From Calditrichota bacterium (GTDB lineage Bacteria; Calditrichota; Calditrichia; RBG-13-44-9): a DNA stretch of 5,016 bases. The notes below the pieces were generated by a model, which saw nothing but the letters and a program-made list of their open reading frames with translations, made no database searches and was not told the origin of the DNA. Within the stretch, counting starts at the first letter, position 1. Every line of letters starts with the position of its first letter. A program made the translations under genes and the position numbers. Location: positions 1 to 5,016 of the forward strand of contig JAFGSO010000519.1 in assembly GCA_016934605.1 (NCBI GenBank). The letters are read 5' to 3'. Shown piece after piece: positions 1-5,016 of the stretch.

Positions 1-1003
1 AGGCCAAATCATGGTGACTGAAGAACTGAATACCACCACCATGGACACCACCGGTCATGAGTTCCAGTGGGAGATTATTGAGTTTCCGAGTCTATTTGGT
101 ACGGGCAGATTATATGATGTCGCTATCATTGATGAAAATCATATCTGGGCAGTGGGAGAAATATATGCAGACAGTGCTCAGGACTGGTTGCCGTATAATG
201 CGGTGCACTGGAATGGGAGTGACTGGGAGTTGAAAAAGATCTATGTCGATTATCGTGGACAACCAAACCTTGCTCCATTACGAGGGGTATTCGCATTACC
301 CGATGGAAATGTAGTGTTTTCGAGCGGTTTACCTTATTTACCCGAGAACGGCCAATGGAAATTATATCATTTGTGGGATATGGGTGTGCTCAATCAAGAT
401 GATGGGAGTGTTTACAGCATATGGGGTACTTCACTCGACAACCTGTATTTTGCTGGGACGAGTGGGACGATAGTACGCTACAACGGCCGTTCTTGGTACA
501 AGATTGAAAGTGGCACGGATCTGCCCATTTTGGACATCTGGGGTGCCAAATATAAGGATAGCGGTGAATACGAAATATTGTGTGTGGCGGAAAATTATGG
601 TGCTTTCGGAGGAAGCAAAATTTTTGCCATACATAACAGTAAAATAACTGAAATCAAAACAAAGGGCTTGATGTCCGGCAGTCTCTGGGGAGTGTGGTTC
701 GTTCCGGAAAGATGCTATCTGGCGGTCGGTGACGGATTATGGCAAACCCGACATATTAATGAAACCTGGCATCGAAACCAGGATTTGCCGGCCTTATTTA
801 AGACCTCGGTGCATGGTAACGATATCAATGACATTGTGGTTTGTGGTGCCTACTGGCTCCTGGCCCACTATAACGGAATGAACTGGAAAACGTATTTTCA
901 AATGACTTCTGGTTCACTTATAAAAGTTTTCATCAAAGACGATCTCGTTATAGCGGTTGGTGGGATCGGAAACAATGCTGTAATAGTGAGAGGGAGGTGT
1001 TAA
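1..1003 (+). CDS. Extracellular seven-repeat beta-propeller protein, 5' end outside the window
   Basis: The first ATG is at 11, but the frame is open to the window edge (GQI precedes it). There is no signal peptide, and similar proteins I recall have Ig/FN3-like domains upstream of the 'DTT.H.F.W' linker seen at residues 12-20 (counting from that ATG). I therefore infer a C-terminal fragment of a longer gene. An AGG at 1-3 could be a weak ribosome binding site, so a start at 11 is not excluded. Seven repeats follow, each roughly a hydrophobic strand, then 'G', then an 'NG..W' turn, at about residues 34-78, 90-121, 134-167, 173-217, 225-256, 263-297 and 303-328. Examples are IWAVGE...WNGSDWELKKI and YFAG...RYNGRSWYKI. 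This pattern suits a closed seven-bladed propeller. Databases often label such proteins 'glucosyl transferase', but I see no catalytic motif and assign no enzyme activity. A surface binding or lipoprotein role is a guess. The frame ends naturally (IVRGRC, TAA) with no T9SS sorting domain. Confidence 0.8.
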   Translation, partial: GQIMVTEELNTTTMDTTGHEFQWEIIEFPSLFGTGRLYDVAIIDENHIWAVGEIYADSAQDWLPYNAVHWNGSDWELKKIYVDYRGQPNLAPLRGVFALPDGNVVFSSGLPYLPENGQWKLYHLWDMGVLNQDDGSVYSIWGTSLDNLYFAGTSGTIVRYNGRSWYKIESGTDLPILDIWGAKYKDSGEYEILCVAENYGAFGGSKIFAIHNSKITEIKTKGLMSGSLWGVWFVPERCYLAVGDGLWQTRHINETWHRNQDLPALFKTSVHGNDINDIVVCGAYWLLAHYNGMNWKTYFQMTSGSLIKVFIKDDLVIAVGGIGNNAVIVRGRC

Positions 1004-1036
1004 AAGATGAAAACTAAAGATCGTTCACCTCCATGA
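992..1036 (+). promoter_or_regulatory. Strong Shine-Dalgarno plus 9-codon ORF enclosed by an SD/anti-SD stem
   Basis: GGAGGTG at 993-999, lying in the last codons of the propeller gene, is a near-ideal ribosome binding site placed 7 nt before an ATG at 1007. That ATG opens a frame of only nine codons (MKTKDRSPP), closed by TGA at 1034-1036. CACCTCC at 1026-1032 is the exact reverse complement of the GGAGGTG, so the transcript can form a 7-bp stem that hides the ribosome binding site and loops out the start codon. It may be a leader peptide, the remnant of a lost downstream gene, or chance. The base pairing is certain; any function is inferred. Confidence 0.35.
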
Positions 1037-1079
1037 AATAGAAAATGTAAGAAAGAATGTATTGTTCTAAATAATTTAT

Positions 1080-1113
1080 AAAAAAGGCATCGATGTGGCA
1101 GCATCGATGCCTT
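1080..1113 (-). terminator. Perfect 12-bp hairpin, terminator-like, best oriented for the minus strand
   Basis: AAGGCATCGATG at 1084-1095 pairs perfectly with CATCGATGCCTT at 1102-1113 across a 6-nt loop (TGGCAG). The plus strand has six A residues at 1080-1085 just before and within the stem, so the minus-strand transcript ends in CCTTTTTT, the form of an intrinsic terminator. Read on the plus strand the stem is followed only by AAGAATAG, so it would be a weaker, T-poor stop for the propeller gene about 80 nt upstream. There is no minus-strand gene in the window to the right of it. It may act in both directions or as an mRNA 3'-end stabiliser. Confidence 0.55.
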
Positions 1114-1119
1114 AAGAAT

Positions 1120-1178
1120 AGCAAACAAAAAACCAGATTCTGTGACCCTTCAAAAGGGTGTGGGATTTTCTGTTTGCT
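1120..1178. repeat. 59-bp imperfect palindrome in the intergenic gap
   Basis: The outer arms AGCAAACA (1120-1127) and TGTTTGCT (1171-1178) are perfectly complementary. After one mismatch, AAAA (1129-1132) pairs with TTTT (1166-1169). At the centre ACCCTT (1145-1150) pairs with AAGGGT (1154-1159) around a CAA loop. The two stems are joined by an imperfect internal loop. It begins seven nt after the perfect hairpin ends. No T-run follows it on the plus strand. It could be a second processing or termination structure or a small palindromic repeat element; one copy cannot tell which. Confidence 0.55.
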
Positions 1179-1224
1179 TATAAAAGATACAAATTAAATC
1201 CATTCTAATAAAGATCTTTTATAA
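1178..1224. repeat. 11-bp inverted repeat upstream of the protease gene
   Basis: TTATAAAAGAT (1178-1188) is the exact reverse complement of ATCTTTTATAA (1214-1224), separated by 25 nt. The right arm ends 3 nt before the GGAGGG ribosome binding site of the protease gene, so the structure lies in its 5' untranslated or promoter region. It could be an operator for a dimeric regulator or a 5'-UTR stem. The arms are AT-rich, so chance is a real possibility. I saw no convincing -35/-10 pair here; TATAAA at 1179-1184 lies inside the left arm. Confidence 0.4.
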
Positions 1225-1227
1225 CCC

Positions 1228-1233
1228 GGAGGG
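1228..1233 (+). promoter_or_regulatory. Ribosome binding site of the protease gene
   Basis: GGAGGG lies only 3 nt before the ATG at 1237 (4 nt counting from GGAGG). Spacing is short but the match is strong. Together with the signal peptide that begins right after this ATG, it fixes the start. Confidence 0.7.
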
Positions 1234-1236
1234 AAT

Positions 1237-1806
1237 ATGTGTTATTTAACTTTTTCAAAAGCAAAATTAATAGTTTTACTCGTTATCATATTATTTAATA
1301 TGAATATTTTAATGTTTGCACAACCTGCCTCTGTACCGTTTCATACCGTTGAGTATTCAATAAAAACTGATATCTATGACGGACACCAGGAAAAGATTTA
1401 CCCTGAACTCATGTGGCAAGATACAATTAAAATTACTGATGCTCCATGGGTTAGGGTTCGATTCGGCAAAGTAAATCTTGGCAAGGACAGCTATTTGCAA
1501 ATAAACTCATTGAAAGATAGTTCAACACAGCATATCAATTCAAAAATATTAATGGAATGGTATAATTACAGTGCCTATTTCAATGGAGATTTATTGGAAA
1601 TAAAACTATTTGTTGGACCTCTGGATAGAGGCATATTCTGTGAAATTACTGAGATTATTGTTGGAGACTATCAAAATGAAGCAGTAGTCATCGAATCGAT
1701 TTGTGGAACTGAGGATGATAGAGTACGGTCTTATGATCCTGCAGTGGGAAGATTGCTCACATCTCAATTATCTATATATAGGTTGTACTGGATGGATTGT
1801 TTATAA
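1237..1806 (+). CDS. Secreted S1-family serine protease, 5' fragment (signal peptide and prodomain), ends at a frameshift
   Basis: This 189-codon frame is the N-terminal part of the large protease gene that continues in another frame from about 1781. Residues 1-28 form a Sec signal peptide: lysines at 8 and 10, a hydrophobic core LIVLLVIILF, and probable cleavage after MFA (residue 28). Residues about 30-155 form a beta-rich domain containing 'APWVRVRFGKVNLGKDSYLQ' and 'YFNGDLLEIKL'; I recognise this kind of region as lying ahead of trypsin-like domains in T9SS-exported proteases. It is probably an inhibitory or folding prodomain. The linker 'ESICGTEDDRVRSYDPAVGRLL' (about 154-174, split here as ESICGTEDDRV and RSYDPAVGRLL) is typical of the lead-in to the catalytic domain. 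After SQLSIY (codon 1777-1779) the frame runs into nonsense (RLYWMDCL) and stops at 1804-1806, while the expected GCTGWI continues in frame 2. By itself the product would have no catalytic residues. It is a broken, phase-off or mis-sequenced gene. Confidence 0.8.
   Translation: MCYLTFSKAKLIVLLVIILFNMNILMFAQPASVPFHTVEYSIKTDIYDGHQEKIYPELMWQDTIKITDAPWVRVRFGKVNLGKDSYLQINSLKDSSTQHINSKILMEWYNYSAYFNGDLLEIKLFVGPLDRGIFCEITEIIVGDYQNEAVVIESICGTEDDRVRSYDPAVGRLLTSQLSIYRLYWMDCL
1773..1780 (+). repeat. (TA)4 tract at the frameshift point
   Basis: TATATATA lies exactly between the last sensible frame-1 codon and the first sensible frame-2 codon (GGT at 1781). Adding one TA gives S-I-Y-I-G-C-T-G-W with both frames joined, and removing one A gives S-I-Y-G-C-T-G-W. 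A short dinucleotide tract is a slippage-prone sequence, although four units is near the low end for phase variation. Confidence 0.6.
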
Positions 1807-2371
1807 TGGATTACAAGTCACAGCAGGACATTGTATTGGAGTGTCTGCTGATGTTTTGCAATTTCATGTACCAAGTTCTTTATCCGATGGTACAATTCAA
1901 CATCCGCCCGTACAGCATCAATATTCTGTTGATGGGCAAAGTATTGTATTTCAAGATAATGGTATCGGAAATGATTGGGCGGTATTTGAGGTTTTTGATA
2001 ATTCAGAATCAGGACTTCAACCGATCAAAGCCCAGAATGCCTCCTTGGGAATTAAACAAGATCTCAATGCAAGCGATCTTCGGGTAACGGGATTTGGTGT
2101 GGATGGACCGCCACCCGGTTTTGGAAATGGTTCAAAAAATTCAGATAACCAAACCCAACAAACACATGTTGGATCGAATGAAAATTCAAGTGATACAACT
2201 ATACGTCATACTGCAGATACACAGGGCGCAAATTCTGGTAGTCCTATTATTGATGAAAGTACCGGACAAGCTATAGGTGTACACACAAATGGTGGATGTT
2301 CAAGCACAGGAGGCTACAATCAGGGTACGAGTACATATCACAGTAATTTTTGGAACGCACTTCATCCACCT
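1781..2371 (+). other. Trypsin/V8-like S1 catalytic domain
   Basis: Catalytic codons are His at 1829-1831, Asp at 1973-1975 and Ser at 2234-2236, in the correct order and spacing for family S1. Cys codons at 1784 and 1832 flank the His as in the standard disulfide. The residue just before the Asn-Ser pair, normally the oxyanion-hole Gly of GNSGSP, is Ala (codon 2228-2230). A His codon at 2282-2284 in GVHTNGG supports glutamyl-endopeptidase-like specificity, which is an inference from family knowledge. Confidence 0.8.
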
Positions 2372-5016
2372 GTCTCTTTCACTGTTGATCAAAAAAGACA
2401 AGATGACACACGGCTTTTAGGAACAAATATAGGTCACTGGAATGGTGCCTATTTCAATGAGATTCTCATTACTCTACCCTTACCGATTATTAATACTACA
2501 CTTGGTTCAAGAGAGATACTTCGTGGCTATCAGGAAATGGTTTCAAATCCTATGGAAAAATATCGTACATGGGAAAGGAACGGCATTGAACAAACCGATA
2601 CTGTGCAGAATCACCGAGGTTTCACAATTTTATCCGATTTAACCGATATGACCTCGCGTTTTCATAGATCATATACTAATTCTGAACTGATTAATGTTTT
2701 TCTCAATGCACCGGTAGGATTTAATCCAGTAAATGATGTCATCGATTTCAAAGATCCCTGGTTTATTGACTATCCTGATCCGGACTATGGATATAACAAA
2801 AGAAACCAGGGAATGGATGCACCGTTTTATTCACGATCTGCTCCGTTCTATCCGGATTATAATTCACTTTACAATGGAAATAAGTATTTGGGAGTCTTTT
2901 TAAATCAAAACCCACAATTTCAGCCTGGTGTTCCTGTTTACTCTGTCCGTTCTTTTCAGCAGGATGTGGAAGTGAACAGCAAAATGCTTACCTGGGATTT
3001 TGAGAGCTGGAGTTATGATCCTGACTCCATCGCCCTGCAGTACCCTTACAACAATACCACGGCGGTTGTCTTCAAACAGGATGGAGCCACCCTCACCGCT
3101 AACCTGAAAGCCAGGCGGGCCTCGGATACCCCTTTTGCCACGGCTTCCAACCAGGGTTTCAGTATTGGCCCGGCAGTCTTGCATTCTTATGATCTCCAGA
3201 CTCAACTTATTTATGAGGATCGGGGTAACATTTATCATTCAAATACTGAAGGATCTGTTTGGGGCAAGGACAGGTTGCTGGCAGAGAAAACCGGAAGCAA
3301 GATAAATTCCATGCCGTCCCTGGCCAACATGGAAGACCAGTATTACTGGCGTCGAGGAGACAAAACGCTGGTGGTTTGGAATAAATATAATCCGCTGACC
3401 GATGAGCATACAGCCTTTGCAGGAATACTTATTCCTCCCTTCTGGGGGCTTGCCGAGCTTGAATTACCTGAATATTCATGTTCCTATCCAACACAACTTG
3501 TCGGTTCGGGATATATTATCAATTTATACAATGAAACCAGTGCCATTGTAGTTTACCGTGTGGATGGGCCGGCTGAAAATGAAACTTTTACCTCGTTACA
3601 GGCGTGGTTTTCAAGGGGAGAAAACCAGGACTGGACAATTCCCGGTACTATGAACGCTTCATATCCCTCTATTGATAGTCGTAAGAGGATCGACGTTTCT
3701 CATAATCCTCATTATTTCCTGGTATATCAAACCGAAGACGGAATAACCTATAGAGAAATCAGCCGGGATGATGATGCCGGTACTGTCGATTTCGGCGAAG
3801 CAGAAATTCTGAGTGATCTTCCATATCTGAGTCACAATGAACATCCCTGTGTGCACTCGCTTCTTTTTGAGCGATATGCATCGAATTACAGGGATACTGT
3901 TCATGTCGTCTGGCAGGCCATCTCCGAATCGGCATCGGAAGGGGGGCCGGTCGAAGAAGTTCCCGCCATCTGTCTGCGGGAGAAATGGGATGAAAGTTGG
4001 AACGCCATTAAGATTTTTCTGACTGAGAACAGTGAAGATCGTAACCCGGTCGTCACCACAGAAAAGGGAGGCGAAGAATTCCGGATGATCCATATCGCTT
4101 ATCAGGAAGTTGAAGGCCAGGTCAGCCATATCATGAATTACGGGGAAGACTGGATTGCTCCACCGGAGCCCCAGATATCTGATGGCAATTTCCCGGCACT
4201 CACCACGATTGCCAATGACATCCACCTGGCTTATACCGAATGTCACCAGCAGCCGTACCGGATTATTCCCGATCGCATCTCGGAGAGTTTGGAACATGAA
4301 TTCAGGGTTCCGCATGCCAGGCGACTCAGCTTCAATCTGCAGAAATCACTGACCGGTGGTCAGCTTTTGACAGCCAACGCGGATCTCACCTTCGAGATGG
4401 GAGAACCGCTGCTGAGGGACCTGAACGGCGCTCAATCGCTCACTTTTTCTGCCTACGATCCTGACCTCACGGCAGGGAATGCCTTCCGGTTTACTCCTCT
4501 CACTCCATCCGGGAAATCAGCACTCCTGCAGGTTCCGGTCTCTGTGCTGGTGCATAACCTGGTTAGAGGTGAGGCTTTATCCGAAGAACCGGTCCTGGAT
4601 ATATTCGATCTGGTACTGAGGGATAATGATACAAAGACTGTTCTGAAGACGGTAGCGACCTATACTACCTCCCTGTTAAACTCTGCAGAGAGGGCACAAT
4701 TCTCCCTCACCGATACTTTTGTGGTGGAACTCGGAGCCTGGTCCGGAAGGGAACTGGCACTGGAGGGAGCGGTTCACCTCAAATCCACAGAAACAGGGGA
4801 GATTGGCTTTGCCGAGGTCTATGATCTTCGGTCCGGGAAAGCAGTACAAACCGAAGGTATAATGGCGTTATCTGATGCACTTTCCATTCCGGAACAATTT
4901 GCCTTAACCCAGAATTATCCAAATCCCTTCAATCCCTCCACCACCGTTTCATTTGATCTGCCGAATGATGTTACGGTCTCATTGGACATCTTCGACATCA
5001 CCGGCCGTAAAATCCG
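1781..5016 (+). CDS. Secreted S1-family (V8/trypsin-like) serine protease with T9SS sorting domain, main part, runs off the right edge
   Basis: Frame 2 is open without a stop from 1688 to the window end. I place the fragment at 1781, where the homologous sequence begins. If joined to the signal peptide by one added TA, the protein exceeds 1260 residues; numbering below uses that repair. The S1 domain (183-379) has the triad His199 in TAGHC, Asp247 in NDWAVFEV and Ser334 in ANSGSP, plus the usual Cys pair GCTGW/GHC. His350 (GVHTNGGC) matches the position that gives glutamyl endopeptidases their acidic P1 preference. Residues about 380-645 are a conserved region of unknown function with 'DPWFIDYPDPDYG' (507-519). 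Residues about 645-1020 have repeated short strands (HVVWQ, IHIAYQ, IHLAYTE) suggesting a beta-propeller. Residues about 1028-1215 resemble a beta-sandwich stalk. From 1218 a type A T9SS sorting domain begins. The likely product is a surface or released endopeptidase; its substrate is unknown. No in-frame ATG with a ribosome binding site was found for independent expression (ATGs at 1715 and 1733 are in frame but lie upstream of the coding part). Confidence 0.85.
2372..3170 (+). other. Conserved middle region of unknown function in the protease
   Basis: This region follows the S1 domain. It contains 'VDQKRQDDTRLLGTNIGHW' and an aromatic/proline-rich block 'DPWFIDYPDPDYG.NKRNQG' followed by 'SAPFYPDY', encoded at about 2753-2852. 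I recall similar blocks in large T9SS-type secreted proteins of Ignavibacteria-like bacteria, but I know no function for them. The base composition switch near 2940-3010 falls inside this region. Confidence 0.5.
3171..4290 (+). other. Probable beta-propeller region of the protease
   Basis: Repeated short beta strands of the form 'h.h(A/V)(Y/W)' recur about every 40-70 residues. Examples are NIYHSNT, TLVVWNKYN, YFLVYQTEDG, VHVVWQAI, IHIAYQEV and IHLAYTE. This is the look of sialidase- or BNR-like propeller repeats, though no Asp-box consensus (S.DGG.TW) is present. The number of blades cannot be fixed by eye. Confidence 0.45.
4886..5016 (+). other. T9SS type A C-terminal sorting domain (truncated by the window)
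   Basis: The sequence IPEQFALTQNYPNPFNPST, then VSFDLP and VSLDIFDITGRKI, matches the start of the Por/type IX C-terminal signal (TIGR04183-like), which directs outer-membrane export and is removed or used for anchoring. The same motif occurs in FlgD-like Ig domains, so the exact subtype is not certain. The expected closing strands and stop codon are beyond the right edge. Confidence 0.85.

Noticed and set aside
431..634. Minus-strand ORF of 67 codons
   Set aside because: Antisense to the propeller repeats of the first gene; no support.
1156..1211. Promoter candidates (TATAAA at 1179, TAATAA at 1206)
   Set aside because: No matching -35 element at a suitable distance; the region is AT-rich, so -10-like hexamers are expected by chance.
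1004..1236. tRNA, riboswitch or CRISPR in the intergenic gap
   Set aside because: The inverted repeats are each single and unlike a cloverleaf; there are no direct repeats with spacers and no known aptamer core.
1804..1808. TAATG overlap suggesting translational coupling after the prodomain stop
   Set aside because: The ATG at 1806 is in frame 3, not the protease frame 2, so coupling would not produce the protease.
1797..2642. Three plus-strand frame-3 ORFs (1797-2087, 2094-2276, 2442-2642)
   Set aside because: They overlap the frame-2 protease sequence, which carries recognisable S1 motifs across the same bases; the frame-3 products are low-quality Met/Ile-rich sequence interrupted by stops.
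2900..3238. Minus-strand ORF of 112 codons
   Set aside because: Lies antisense to the continuous protease frame and shows no family resemblance.
3659..4315. Minus-strand ORF of 218 codons
   Set aside because: Fairly long, but antisense to the propeller part of the protease in a GC-richer zone where antisense frames stay open by chance; no recognisable domain or signal.
3837..4352. Plus-strand ORFs at 3837-4022 and 4155-4352
   Set aside because: Out-of-frame shadows of the protease gene; their products are rich in Arg, Pro and Ser with no motifs.

Overview
The window looks like genomic DNA from a bacterium of the Fibrobacteres-Chlorobi-Bacteroidetes (FCB) superphylum. The Ignavibacteriota, Calditrichota or Marinimicrobia side of that group fits best. 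The main taxonomic signals are a type IX secretion (T9SS, Por) sorting domain of the YPNPFNPST kind, a large modular secreted protease, and a seven-repeat beta-propeller protein of a type I recognise from these lineages. Overall base composition is moderate but uneven. The placement comes from remembered family resemblance, not from a search.

Layout, all on the + strand: (1) positions 1-1003 hold the 3' part of a gene for an extracellular beta-propeller protein; its reading frame is open at the window edge, so the true start is probably upstream. (2) Positions 1004-1236 are non-coding and rich in inverted repeats: a 7-bp stem that would sequester a strong Shine-Dalgarno sequence ahead of a 9-codon ORF, a perfect 12-bp terminator-like hairpin, a 59-bp imperfect palindrome, and an 11-bp inverted repeat just before the next ribosome binding site. 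(3) From 1237 to the right edge there is one very large gene for a secreted serine protease. It encodes a signal peptide, an N-terminal beta-rich prodomain, a trypsin/V8-like S1 domain with a complete His-Asp-Ser triad, a conserved middle region, a probable beta-propeller, a beta-sandwich-like stalk and the start of a T9SS C-terminal sorting domain. It is cut by the window end after about 1260 residues.

The key observation is that the protease gene is not in one frame here. The signal peptide and prodomain read in frame 1 and stop at 1804-1806. The protease domain and everything after it read in frame 2, which is open without a stop from 1688 to 5016. The switch maps to about 1757-1780 and coincides with a TATATATA tract at 1773-1780; one more TA unit would join the two frames exactly. 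The gene may be a recent pseudogene, a phase-variable gene switched off in this copy, or the site of a sequencing error. The sequence alone cannot decide between these.

The same gene changes composition sharply near 2940-3010, from about 35-37% GC to 50-62% GC per 60-base line, within what reads as one continuous protein. This suggests a mosaic origin. Both genes appear to encode extracellular proteins, and the 233-nt hairpin-rich gap suggests they are separate transcription units.
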